From positions 305,406 through 369,405 of the forward strand of contig NZ_CABVOU010000027.1 in assembly GCF_902500215.1 (NCBI RefSeq): a DNA stretch of 64,000 nt, read 5' to 3'. A program made the translations under genes and the position numbers. The notes below the pieces were generated by a model. It saw only the letters and a list, made by a program, of their open reading frames with translations. It made no database searches and had not been told where the DNA came from. Below are positions 19,168 through 27,966 of the stretch, piece by piece (the first letter of the stretch is position 1; each line of letters opens with the position of its first letter). The stretch comes from Halomonas lysinitropha. Lineage in GTDB: Bacteria; Pseudomonadota; Gammaproteobacteria; Pseudomonadales; Halomonadaceae.

Positions 19168-19995
19168 ATGAATGCAGCAACAACAAGAGAGCATGGCAAG
19201 GGTGCTGCGCCCAATGTCAAGATCAGCATCCGGTCGGTGGGTATGGACAAGCCGCGTGCCTGGCTGGCTGCCGGGTTCGAGGATTTTCGCCAGGCCATGG
19301 CGGTCAGTCTGGCCTATGGCATGTTCTGGGTGGGGCTGAGTATCGCCGTGACCGCCGGCGCCTTCACGCTGGGCCTCTGGCACTGGCTGCTGCCGCTGGT
19401 CGCCGGCTTCATGTTCATCGGCCCCCTGGTGGCGGTGGGCTCCTACGGCATCAGCCGTGCTCTCGAGGCGGGCCGCGTGCCCAACCTGGGTGACGCCTTC
19501 GGCGGCTGGAAGGGCCATGCGGGGCAGCTGGCGATGATGGGCGTGATGATGATGATCTTCTTCCTCGCCTGGATTCGCCTGGCCACCTTGCTGTTTGCGC
19601 TTTTCTTCGGCTTCGAGGCCCCCAGCCCCGAGACGCTCTATGCGTCGCTGCTGACCACCGTTGACGGCTTGATGATGCTGGCGGTAGGGACGGCAATCGG
19701 CGCCGTCCTGGCCTTCGGCGCCTTCACCATCAGCGTGGTGGCTATCCCGACACTGATGGACCAGGACCTGACCTTCATGGAAGGCATCGAAGCCAGTATC
19801 CGCTCGGTGGCGAATAACTTCCGTCCGATGCTGCTGTGGGCGGTCATTCTCACCGGCTGCGTGCTGGTCGGAGTGATGACCTTCTACATCGGCCTGGCGC
19901 TGATCCTGCCGGTCCTGGGCCATGCCAGCTGGCATGCCTATGAGGACCTGGTCCGCATCGAACCGATGGAACCGGTGGAGGAGGTCCAGAGCTGA
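19168..19995 (+). CDS. DUF2189 integral membrane protein
   Basis: 275-residue protein of the DUF2189 family, function unknown. About six hydrophobic helices are visible from residue 45 onward, in pairs, starting with AVSLAYGMFWVGLSIAVTAG. The conserved GPLVAVGSYGISRALE stretch follows the second helix and EDLVRIEPMEP ends the protein. I chose ATG 19168, preceded by AGGGG at seven bases, over an in-frame ATG at 19087 with no site. A T-tailed terminator follows, so it looks monocistronic. Confidence 0.85.
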   Translation: MNAATTREHGKGAAPNVKISIRSVGMDKPRAWLAAGFEDFRQAMAVSLAYGMFWVGLSIAVTAGAFTLGLWHWLLPLVAGFMFIGPLVAVGSYGISRALEAGRVPNLGDAFGGWKGHAGQLAMMGVMMMIFFLAWIRLATLLFALFFGFEAPSPETLYASLLTTVDGLMMLAVGTAIGAVLAFGAFTISVVAIPTLMDQDLTFMEGIEASIRSVANNFRPMLLWAVILTGCVLVGVMTFYIGLALILPVLGHASWHAYEDLVRIEPMEPVEEVQS

Positions 19996-20028
19996 TGTAA
20001 ACTGCAGGGTCAGGTATCGTCGATATCA

Positions 20029-20056
20029 GGGGGCGCGTGGCGCCCCCATTGTTTTT
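20029..20056 (+). terminator. Rho-independent terminator after the DUF2189 gene
   Basis: Perfect 8-bp GC stem GGGGGCGC (20029-20036) and GCGCCCCC (20040-20047) with a 3-base loop, followed by ATTGTTTTTT. It separates the DUF2189 gene from the sensor pair downstream. Confidence 0.9.
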
Positions 20057-20133
20057 TGCCGAACGCTCTCCTGACCTGCGACGCCGAATCGCGTACGCTT
20101 GGGTCATCTTTCCCGTTAGCAGGAAACCTGCCG

Positions 20134-20646
20134 ATGCTGACCGGTATCGCCCTTCGTCCGCTTATCGTGCTGCTCTCGACGCTTCCGCCGCTTGCCATGG
20201 CCTCGCCGTTGCCGGTGCCCACGGAACGGGTGCTTCTGACCCTGAGCGGCGACATCGCGCATACCAACGTCGGTGACGAGGCGCATTTCGACCGGGAAAT
20301 GCTCGAGGCCCTGCCGGCACGGATCATCGCGACCCATACACCCTGGCATCGCGACAAGGGTCGCTACGAGGGCCCGCTGATGCGCGCCCTGCTCGAGACG
20401 GTGGGAGCCAAGGATAGCGAGCAGGTGCGCATCCACTCTCTCAACCACTACGAGGCGCAGGTGCCGGTAGCGGATTTCCGGCGCCATGACGTGATTCTGG
20501 CCATGGCCCGCGACGGTGAGCCGCTGACTATCCGTGAGTACGGCCCACTGTTCGTGCTCTATCCCTTCGACGACCATCCCGAACTGCTCACCGAGGCCAT
20601 CCGCTTTCGTTCGGTGTGGCATGTCGAGCGGATTTTCGTGCCCTGA
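20134..20646 (+). CDS. Periplasmic molybdopterin-oxidoreductase-fold protein lacking the Mo cysteine
   Basis: 170-residue exported protein. Start ATG 20134 (AGGAAA upstream) gives a signal peptide ending near LAMASPLPV. The mature part has the reduced pattern seen in sulfite-oxidase-like (PF00174-type) proteins: LLTLSGDIAHTN, FDREMLEALPARIIATHTPW, GPLMRALLETVGA and GPLFVLYPFDDHPEL. It has no cysteine, so it cannot coordinate Mo as active enzymes do. It ends 25 bases before a membrane histidine kinase gene, suggesting it is a ligand-binding partner of that sensor. Confidence 0.7.
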   Translation: MLTGIALRPLIVLLSTLPPLAMASPLPVPTERVLLTLSGDIAHTNVGDEAHFDREMLEALPARIIATHTPWHRDKGRYEGPLMRALLETVGAKDSEQVRIHSLNHYEAQVPVADFRRHDVILAMARDGEPLTIREYGPLFVLYPFDDHPELLTEAIRFRSVWHVERIFVP

Positions 20647-20671
20647 TCCCGCTTGACCGCGGAGGCCTGAA

Positions 20672-22840
20672 TTGCTGCGCTACCCCCTGCGTCTCAAGCT
20701 GGGTGCCATCGCCGCCCTGGTGTTCTTCGCCGCTGCCCTGGTGGTAGTCGGCCTGGTGGCCTGGCGCCAGGATAGCCTGGCCGAGAGTGTCGGGGGGGAT
20801 GCCGTCTGGCATGCCTACAAGCTCGACCGGGACACGGTGCAGCTGCGCAGCTTTCTCACCAGCCCCGATCTATCCAGCGAGCCACTGAAGACGCTGCGCC
20901 TCCGCTTCGATCTGCTCTATAGCCGTCTCAACCTGCTGCAGGATGGCGACATCACCCAGCTGCTCGACAATATTCGCGTGGCCGAGGAGCTGATCCCGCA
21001 GATCGAGCGGCACCTGCAGGCCCTGGATGATCAGATTCGCGGCCTCGAGCGCCTCGGCGATGACGCCCTGGCCGACCTGTCCCAACGACTGGAGGCCCTG
21101 GGCGGGGTGACCGAGAGGCTGATCATTGCCATCAATGGCCACCTGGCCGAGACTACCACCCGGGAACGGGAGCAGCTGCAGACGCTCTATGGCGTGCTGC
21201 TGCTGCTGATCCTGGCCATGAGTCTGGCCGCCTCGCTGGTGGTCGCCTTCCTGTTTCGAGAGGCCCGCGACAATGCCGCCGCGCGACGGGACCTGGAGGC
21301 GCTGAGCCGCGAGCTGGAGGTCACCGCCCGACAGGCCGAGTCGGCCAGCCATGCCAAGTCGGAATTTCTGGCCACCGTCAGCCACGAGATCCGTACCCCG
21401 CTCAACGGCGTCATCGGCATGAGTGATCTATTGCAGGATCAGCCGCTTCCCGAACGGGCGCGTCACTATGCCGACACCATTCATGACAGTGCCCGGCTGC
21501 TGCTCGAGCTCATCAACGACATTCTGGATTTCTCCAAGATCGAGGCGCAACGCCTGGAGCTTGAGGCGCGCCCCTTCGCCCTTGGTGAGCTGGTCGATGG
21601 CGCGATCTCGCTTTTCGCCCCCCGGGCCGAGGCACGAGGCGTTCGCCTGACATGCGAGCTGGACCCCGGGCTGCCGCCATCTCTCGTGGGGGATGCCGGC
21701 CGACTGCGCCAGGTGCTGCTCAATCTGCTCTCCAATGCCATCAAGTTCACCGAGCAGGGCGAGGTTCGCCTGTGCGTACGTGATGCGGGCGACAGCCAGG
21801 TGCGGTTCGAGGTTATCGACACGGGGGGCGGGATCGGCCCCGGCCGTCAGGCCCAGCTGTTCGAGCCTTTCCAGCAGGGCGATCCCTCCACCGCCAGACG
21901 CTTCGGCGGTACCGGCCTGGGGCTGGCCATCAGCAAGCGGCTGGTGGAGGCCCAGGGGGGGCGTATCGGGCTGGAGAGCGAGGTGGGCCACGGGAGTCGG
22001 TTCTGGTTCGTGTTGCCGCTGGCCGCGGCCGACCCCGACGAGAGTGCGGATGAGACGGTGGTAGCCGATCTCGAGCGGCGTGTGGACGATGCCCGGCTGC
22101 TGGTGGTCGAGGACAACCCGGTCAACCAGCAGGTTGCCCGTGCCATGCTCGAGCGCCTGGGCTGCCGGGTCAGCGTAGTGGCGTCGGCGGACGAGGCGCT
22201 CTATCAGGCGGCTCGGAAACGCTTCGACCTGATCTTCATGGATGTGCAACTGCCCGGCACGGATGGGCTGGAGGCAACCCGCCGATTGCGGGCACGCGGA
22301 GGCTGGTCGGCAGAGGTGCCGGTAGTGGCCATGACCGCCGGTGGCCCGGGTGGCGACCGGGCCCGCTGCCTGGCGGCCGGCATGAATGGCTACCTCACCA
22401 AGCCGCTATTCCAGGATGCCCTTGTGGCGGCGTTGCAGCGTCACCTGCGCCATGCCAAAACTCCGCCTGCCGTCACCGCGGGGAGGGCCTCTGCCGGCCA
22501 GACGCTGGAGCCCGCTATTCTCTCGGCCTTGGGAGAGAGCCTGGGCGAGCAGGAACTGGCCGCCCTCATCACCCTGTACCGGGAACAGGCGCTGGAGCAT
22601 CTCGCCGGCCTGGAGCAGGCCGTGGCGGAGAGTGCGCCCCGCCGGGTCGAGTATCTTGCCCACCAGCTCAAGGGGGAGTCGTCGAGCCTGGGGGCGGTGA
22701 AGGTGGCGGGGCTTGCCACGCGGCTGGAACGCCTGGGCAGGGAGGCGCGGCTGGACGAAGCCGCCGTCGCCCTGAGCGACCTTCATCGTTGCCTGGACCT
22801 GACACTGACCGCACTCGAGGCCTGTAGGCCTCGCGAATGA
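20672..22840 (+). CDS. Hybrid sensor histidine kinase with receiver and Hpt domains
   Basis: 722-residue tripartite phosphorelay kinase. Start is a TTG at 20672 with GGAGG six bases upstream. Domains in order: TM helix (about 10-32), periplasmic helical sensor (33-172), second TM (about 174-195), coiled linker, HisKA with His238 in [13 protein letters not shown], HATPase with NAIKFT and GTGLGLAIS, receiver with Asp524 in [11 protein letters not shown], and Hpt with His664 in [11 protein letters not shown]. The preceding periplasmic protein probably feeds its sensor domain. No partner response regulator gene is adjacent. Confidence 0.92.
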   Translation: MLRYPLRLKLGAIAALVFFAAALVVVGLVAWRQDSLAESVGGDAVWHAYKLDRDTVQLRSFLTSPDLSSEPLKTLRLRFDLLYSRLNLLQDGDITQLLDNIRVAEELIPQIERHLQALDDQIRGLERLGDDALADLSQRLEALGGVTERLIIAINGHLAETTTREREQLQTLYGVLLLLILAMSLAASLVVAFLFREARDNAAARRDLEALSRELEVTARQAESASHAKSEFLATVSHEIRTPLNGVIGMSDLLQDQPLPERARHYADTIHDSARLLLELINDILDFSKIEAQRLELEARPFALGELVDGAISLFAPRAEARGVRLTCELDPGLPPSLVGDAGRLRQVLLNLLSNAIKFTEQGEVRLCVRDAGDSQVRFEVIDTGGGIGPGRQAQLFEPFQQGDPSTARRFGGTGLGLAISKRLVEAQGGRIGLESEVGHGSRFWFVLPLAAADPDESADETVVADLERRVDDARLLVVEDNPVNQQVARAMLERLGCRVSVVASADEALYQAARKRFDLIFMDVQLPGTDGLEATRRLRARGGWSAEVPVVAMTAGGPGGDRARCLAAGMNGYLTKPLFQDALVAALQRHLRHAKTPPAVTAGRASAGQTLEPAILSALGESLGEQELAALITLYREQALEHLAGLEQAVAESAPRRVEYLAHQLKGESSSLGAVKVAGLATRLERLGREARLDEAAVALSDLHRCLDLTLTALEACRPRE

Positions 22841-22844
22841 GCCT

Positions 22845-23855
22845 TCAGGCGTGTTGTGGGGTAGTGCGTCCGGGAAGGCGCCAGCGCAGATGACGTGCGA
22901 CGACTTGCAGGCCCGGCCGGTAATCGCCACGCGCGGCGGCGAGGGCGCATGCCAGGGTCAGCGTGGCAATGCGGTCATGGTCCTGAACCGCGGAGTTGAC
23001 CGGCAGGGGCAGGAAGTCCAGCAGGCGGCTGTCACCGAAGGTCGCCAGGCGCAGTGATGTCGGCAAGCCGCCATCTTCCAGCAGCACATCGAATGCCCCA
23101 TCGAGCAGCGTGTAGGAGGCGGTGACCATGGCATCCGGCATGCCGTGGCCATCGAGCAGCTCGCGCATCAGCCGGGCCCCCTCGACACGGTCGTAGCGCT
23201 GGGCACCGCAGGAAATCACCTCCAGCGGCCGATGATCGGCCAGTGCCTGCTGAAAGCCGGCGCGTCGCTCCCGGCTGATCGACAGGGCCGGGACCGCATC
23301 CAGCCAGGCGATGCGTGTCACCGTGTCATCGAGAACCGAGCGGGTCAGGCGCTCGGCGGCCTCACGGTCGTTGCTGACCACGCTGGCGAAATGGTGCGGA
23401 TCGAGGCCCCGGTCCACGGCCACCACCGGCAGGCCAGCCGCCATGAGTTCGGCATAGAAGGGGTCCTCCGTGGGCAGGCAGCTGGCGGTGATCAGCACCT
23501 CGCAGCGCTGGGCACGCAGCGCCAGGGCCAACTCGCGCTCGCTCTCCGGGTCGTCGTCGGAACCCACGATCAGCAGCCGGTAGCCCGCCTCCCGGACACC
23601 CCGCTCGAGCCGCTTGGCCAGGCGCGCATAGCTGACGTTCTCCAGGTCGGGAATGATCAGCCCCAGAAGACGACTCGCCCCACGACGCAATGCCGCGGCC
23701 TGGGCGTCAACCCGGTAATCATGATGCTGAACCATGGCCATCACCCGGTCGACGGTCTCCTGGCTGATGCGCCGCTCGCGGGCCTTGCCGTTGATGACAT
23801 AGCTGGCCGTGGTGCGGGAGACGCCGGCCAGGCGTGCGATTTCAGCGAGTGTCAT
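22845..23855 (-). CDS. fruR: LacI-family regulator, Cra/FruR-like
   Basis: 336-residue repressor, started at the minus-strand ATG at 23855 so that the helix-turn-helix begins at the N-terminus (MTLAEIARLAGVSRTTASYV, then INGKARERRIS). The IN-GK-R hinge region and the periplasmic-binding fold with LLGLIIPDLENVSYARLAK follow the Cra/FruR pattern; the expected effector is fructose 1-phosphate. It is divergent from fruBKA and two Cra-like operators lie between, so it likely controls the fructose PTS operon. Whether it is a global Cra or only a local FruR cannot be told here. Confidence 0.88.
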   Translation of the reverse strand: MTLAEIARLAGVSRTTASYVINGKARERRISQETVDRVMAMVQHHDYRVDAQAAALRRGASRLLGLIIPDLENVSYARLAKRLERGVREAGYRLLIVGSDDDPESERELALALRAQRCEVLITASCLPTEDPFYAELMAAGLPVVAVDRGLDPHHFASVVSNDREAAERLTRSVLDDTVTRIAWLDAVPALSISRERRAGFQQALADHRPLEVISCGAQRYDRVEGARLMRELLDGHGMPDAMVTASYTLLDGAFDVLLEDGGLPTSLRLATFGDSRLLDFLPLPVNSAVQDHDRIATLTLACALAAARGDYRPGLQVVARHLRWRLPGRTTPQHA

Positions 23856-23949
23856 GAGCGTCCTCGGTAATGGTTGGGGCGATTCTACGTCTCTGGCGGC
23901 GGTTGCCACCCCTCCTAAAGTTGTAGCGTCTCGATCTTGCCAATCAGTA

Positions 23950-23961
23950 TGAATCGATTCA
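23950..23961. promoter_or_regulatory. Cra/FruR-like operator 1
   Basis: TGAATCGATTCA is a perfect palindrome matching the Cra operator pattern TGAAnCGnTTCA. It lies 110 bases before fruB and 95 bases before the regulator start, in the divergent promoter region. Confidence 0.75.
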
Positions 23962-23980
23962 GCATACATGACATCAGAGG

Positions 23981-23992
23981 TGACACGATTCA
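23981..23992. promoter_or_regulatory. Cra/FruR-like operator 2
   Basis: TGACACGATTCA differs from the Cra pattern at one position in the left half and keeps the CGATTCA half intact. It is centred 31 bases from operator 1, about three helical turns, which would allow cooperative binding or looping on one face. Confidence 0.65.
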
Positions 23993-24070
23993 GCTAGCGA
24001 ATTTCTGAGTCTCCAAGACGGCTGAGCGAGTGGCGATCATCGCCCGTCACCGAGCGAACAGGAGAAAATC

Positions 24071-26986
24071 ATGTTGACCCTACGCCAGGACGATATCCTG
24101 CTCGATTGTCGGGCCGACGACTGGCACGACGCCCTGGAACAGGCCGCGGCGTCGCTGCATGCCGCCGGCCTGGTGGCTTCCGCCTATCGCGATGGTCTCT
24201 TCGCCCGCGAGGCGCAGTCGTCCACCTTTCTCGGCAGCGGTATCGCCATCCCCCACGGCACCGCCGAGAGCCGCGTGCACGTGCGCGCCACTGGTATCCG
24301 TGTGCTGCAGTTTCCTGCCGGGGTGGAGTGGCACGACGGCAACCGCGTTCACGTCCTGGTGAGCATCGCCGCCCAGAGCGACGAGCACCTGGACATCCTG
24401 CGTCAGCTCACCCATGTACTCGACGACGACAGCGTTGCCGAACGCCTGGCTGCTGCCGAGTCGGCGGAGGAGGTTGCCACCTTGCTCTCCCGCTCGGTGG
24501 TCGAGGCGCGCCTGGATGCCGACACCCTCTGCCTGGGCTTTCCCGCCCGCGATATCCGCGAGCTGGCGCTGGCCGGCGCCGCGCGCCTGCGCCAACTCGG
24601 CTGCGTGGACAGCGACTTCGTCTCCGCTCTGGCCGAGCAGCCGCCGGTGCGCCTGGGCCAGGGTCTGTGGCTGACCTCCAGCCACCGCGGCGTCGAAGCG
24701 CCGGCACTCGCCCTGGCCACCCCCGAGGCGGCACTTCGCGAGGCGGATGAGACGGTCACCGGCGTGTTCAGTCTCGCCGCCGATGGCCAAGCCCATCGAG
24801 GCCTGCTCGAACGCCTGCTTGCCCTGCTGGAGAGCGGTGAAGGACCCAGTCTGCGCGATGCCGATGCCGCCACCGTATTGGCGCGTCTGGCCGGCGAGTC
24901 GGCCTCGGCGCACACTCGCCTGGCCCGGGTGCTCAATGCCCACGGCCTGCACGCCCGCCCTGCCAAGCAGCTGGTGCAGGTGGCCCGCGAACAGGCCGTG
25001 CCCGTCCGCGTGCGCCTCGCCGACGGCGGCGGGCAGACGGTGTCGGCGGCCAGCCTGACCAAGGTGATCAACCTCGGTGCTCGGCGCGGCCAGCAGCTTT
25101 CTTTCTCCGCCGAGGGCGAGGGCGCCGAGGCGGCGCTCAGCGCGGTGTGTCAGGCCGTGGAAGACGGCCTCGGCGAAGCGGTGTTGCCCTTCGACGAGAG
25201 CCGCGAGCACATTGCTCCCCGCGAGGACGACACGCCGCCGCCCGAGCCGCTGCCTGCAGACGCTCCCCACCCCGGCATCGCCGCCTCGCCGGGGCTGGCC
25301 ATCGCCCCGGCCTTCGTGCTCACCACGCCGCGCTTCGACTATCCGGAGCACGCCGACGACCCGGCCGCCGAGGTGCGCCGCCTGGAGACGGCAATCCGCG
25401 AGGGGGGCGAGCAGCTCAAGGCACTGGTACGCGAGGCCAAAGGCGGTGAAGTGGCGCAGATCCTCTCCATGCACGAGGAGATGCTCGAAGACCCCGAACT
25501 CTACCAGGCTGCCCGTGAGGGCATTCAGGAAGGCGGCTCCGCCGAAGCCGGCTGGTGGGAGGCCATCGACACCGCCGCCCGCTCACAAGCGATGCTCGCC
25601 GACCCGCTGCTCGCCGAGCGTGCCGCCGATCTGCGAGACGTGGGGCGCCGGGTGCTGGGCGTGCTGTGCAACGTCAAGCTCCCCGATCCCCCGGATCACC
25701 CCTACATCCTGGTCACCGACGACATCGGCCCCTCCGACGTGGCCCGCCTCGACACCGCGCGTGTGCGCGGCCTGCTCACCGCCCGCGGCGGCGCCACCGC
25801 CCACAGCGCGATTCTCGCCCGGGCGCTGGGTATTCCCGCCGTGGTCGGTGCCGGGGCGCGAGTGATGACCCTGACCAACGGCACCGAGCTGATCCTCGAT
25901 GGCGAGCGTGGACGCATCACCCCGAGTCCCACCGCCGAGCGGCGCTCCGCTGCAGAGCAGCGCCTGGTCGAGCGCGAGCGCCGCGAGGCTGAGGCCTGGG
26001 CGACGCGCTTCGCTGAGGCACGCACCCGCGACGGCCACCGCGTCGAGGTGGCCGCCAACCTGGGCAACACGGCGCATGCCGCCGATGCCGTGGAGCGCGG
26101 TGCCGAGGGGGTGGGTCTGTTGCGCACCGAGTTCCTGTTCATGGCCCACGCCAAGCTGCCCGATCTCGAGACCCAGATCGCCGAGTACCGCGAGGCGATC
26201 GACGCCCTGGATGGCCGCCCGCTGGTGGCTCGCACCCTGGACGTGGGCGGCGATAAGCCGCTGCCCTACTGGCCGGTGCCCCAGGAGACCAACCCCTTCC
26301 TCGGCTTGCGTGGCATTCGCCTGACGCTGACCCGCCCCGATGTGCTCGAGACCCAACTGCGTGCGTTGCTGATGGCGGCAGCGCCCGCGGCGGGGGTGGA
26401 TCAAGCGCCCGCGGCGGGTGTGAACCAAAAACCCAAGCCGCTGCGCATCATGCTGCCCATGATCAAGGACGTCGCGGAGTTCCGCGCCGCCCGGGAGATC
26501 GTCGATCGCCTGCTCGCCGAGATCCCCGCCGAGGAGCGCGCCAGCGACCTTCAGCTGGGCGTGATGGTCGAGGTGCCCTCATGCGCCTTGCTGGCGCCGA
26601 GCCTTGCCGCCGAGGTGGACTTCTTCTCGGTAGGCACCAACGACCTCACCCAGTACACCCTGGCCATCGACCGCGACCACCCCGTGCTCTCTGCCGAGGC
26701 CGACGGCCTGCATCCATCGGTACTCAAGCTGATCGAGATGACCGTGGCCGCCGCCCATGCCCAGGGCAAGTGGGTCGGCGTGTGCGGCGAGCTGGCTTCT
26801 GATGCTACTGCCGTGCCGGTGCTGGTGGGCCTCGGCGTCGACGAGCTCTCGGTCAGTGCCCGACAGATCCCGCTGGTCAAGGCGCGCCTCGCCGAGTTCG
26901 ATCTGGCCGATGCGCAGACCCAGGCCCGGCTGGCACTCGCCCAGGCCACCAGCGAGGCGGTCCGCGACGCCCTGGAGGTGCGCTGA
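24071..26986 (+). CDS. fruB: Fructose PTS multiphosphoryl transfer protein (EIIA-HPr-EI)
   Basis: 971-residue cytoplasmic fusion that carries phosphate from PEP to fructose. Domains: EIIA-Fru with phospho-His62 in GIAIPHGTAE; a linker; HPr with His294 in NAHGLHARPAKQL; enzyme I with phospho-His578 in GGATAHSAILAR, the PEP-binding RTEFLFM, LRGIRLTL and the signature FFSVGTNDLTQY. A tandem 8-residue duplication (APAAGVDQ, APAAGVNQ) interrupts the EI domain just before KPLRIMLPMI. The start follows CAGGAGAA. It overlaps fruK by one base and heads the fruBKA operon. Confidence 0.95.
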   Translation: MLTLRQDDILLDCRADDWHDALEQAAASLHAAGLVASAYRDGLFAREAQSSTFLGSGIAIPHGTAESRVHVRATGIRVLQFPAGVEWHDGNRVHVLVSIAAQSDEHLDILRQLTHVLDDDSVAERLAAAESAEEVATLLSRSVVEARLDADTLCLGFPARDIRELALAGAARLRQLGCVDSDFVSALAEQPPVRLGQGLWLTSSHRGVEAPALALATPEAALREADETVTGVFSLAADGQAHRGLLERLLALLESGEGPSLRDADAATVLARLAGESASAHTRLARVLNAHGLHARPAKQLVQVAREQAVPVRVRLADGGGQTVSAASLTKVINLGARRGQQLSFSAEGEGAEAALSAVCQAVEDGLGEAVLPFDESREHIAPREDDTPPPEPLPADAPHPGIAASPGLAIAPAFVLTTPRFDYPEHADDPAAEVRRLETAIREGGEQLKALVREAKGGEVAQILSMHEEMLEDPELYQAAREGIQEGGSAEAGWWEAIDTAARSQAMLADPLLAERAADLRDVGRRVLGVLCNVKLPDPPDHPYILVTDDIGPSDVARLDTARVRGLLTARGGATAHSAILARALGIPAVVGAGARVMTLTNGTELILDGERGRITPSPTAERRSAAEQRLVERERREAEAWATRFAEARTRDGHRVEVAANLGNTAHAADAVERGAEGVGLLRTEFLFMAHAKLPDLETQIAEYREAIDALDGRPLVARTLDVGGDKPLPYWPVPQETNPFLGLRGIRLTLTRPDVLETQLRALLMAAAPAAGVDQAPAAGVNQKPKPLRIMLPMIKDVAEFRAAREIVDRLLAEIPAEERASDLQLGVMVEVPSCALLAPSLAAEVDFFSVGTNDLTQYTLAIDRDHPVLSAEADGLHPSVLKLIEMTVAAAHAQGKWVGVCGELASDATAVPVLVGLGVDELSVSARQIPLVKARLAEFDLADAQTQARLALAQATSEAVRDALEVR
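26381..26428 (+). repeat. Tandem 24-bp duplication inside fruB
   Basis: Two adjacent 24-base units, 26381-26404 and 26405-26428, differ at three positions and encode APAAGVDQ and APAAGVNQ. They keep the frame and add about 16 residues to a loop of the enzyme I domain. A replication-slippage origin is likely. Confidence 0.85.
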
Positions 26987-27966
26987 TGGCCCGTATACTG
27001 ACCCTCACCCTCAACCCGGCACTCGACCTGTCGATCGGCCTCGAGCGGCTCGAGCCCGGTGAGGTCAATCGCACCCTGAATACCCACCTCGCCGCCGCCG
27101 GCAAGGGGGTCAACGTGGCACGGGTGCTGGTGGCGCTGGGCCACGACGTCACGGTGTCGGGCTTTCTCGGCGCCGACAACGACGGTCCCTTCCTGCGCGC
27201 CTTCGAGGCCATGGGCGTGGAGGATGCCTTCCTGCGCGTGCCCGGCGAGACACGCATCAACGCCAAGCTTGCCGAGGCCGACGGCCGGGTCACCGACATC
27301 AACGGCCCGGGCGCTACCATCAGTGAGGCCGCCTGGCAGCGGCTGCTCGACGGGCTCGATACACGCCTGGCCGACGCCCACCGCTGCCCCGACGCCGTGG
27401 TCATCGCCGGCAGCCTGCCCCCTGGCGTGACGCCGGAGGACCTTGCCAACCTGGTCACCCGCCTGCGCGGGGCCGACCTGCCGGTGTGGGTCGACACCAG
27501 CGGTGAGGCGCTCACCGCTGCCATCGCCGCCCGACCTACTGCGGTCAAGCCCAACGAGCACGAGCTGGCCGCCTGGGCCCACCAGGATCTGACCAGCGCC
27601 GAGGCGCGCCTCAAGGCGGCCTTGCGCCTCTACGCCGAGGGTGTCGAGGAGGCGCTGCTCTCCGCTGGCCCCGATGGCGTGCTCTGGGTGAGCCGTCGCG
27701 GCGCCTGGCAGGCCTTGCCCCCGCGCCTGGAGGTCGTCAGTACCGTGGGCGCCGGCGACACCCTGGTTGCCGCGCTGCTGCACGGCGTGCTCTCGGGACA
27801 CACTGCCGAGCAGGCGCTGCGTCTGGCCACGGCGCTCTCCGCCGAATCCATCCGCCATGTCGGCGTGGGCAACCCCTGCGCCGCCGACTTCCCGCAACTC
27901 CAACAACAGACCCGCGTACGGCGCCTCAATGACGTCGATGCCAGCGCGGGGGGAGCCATCGCATGA
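26986..27966 (+). CDS. fruK: 1-phosphofructokinase
   Basis: Phosphorylates fructose 1-phosphate, the product of the fructose PTS, to fructose 1,6-bisphosphate. The 326 residues have the PfkB-family layout: TLTLNPALDLSIGLERL at the N-terminus, GKGVNVARVLVALGH near residue 38, and the C-terminal anion hole GAGDTLVAALLHG near residue 252. Start codon overlaps the fruB stop (TGATG) and the end overlaps fruA (ATGA), so the three genes are translationally coupled. Confidence 0.95.
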   Translation: MARILTLTLNPALDLSIGLERLEPGEVNRTLNTHLAAAGKGVNVARVLVALGHDVTVSGFLGADNDGPFLRAFEAMGVEDAFLRVPGETRINAKLAEADGRVTDINGPGATISEAAWQRLLDGLDTRLADAHRCPDAVVIAGSLPPGVTPEDLANLVTRLRGADLPVWVDTSGEALTAAIAARPTAVKPNEHELAAWAHQDLTSAEARLKAALRLYAEGVEEALLSAGPDGVLWVSRRGAWQALPPRLEVVSTVGAGDTLVAALLHGVLSGHTAEQALRLATALSAESIRHVGVGNPCAADFPQLQQQTRVRRLNDVDASAGGAIA

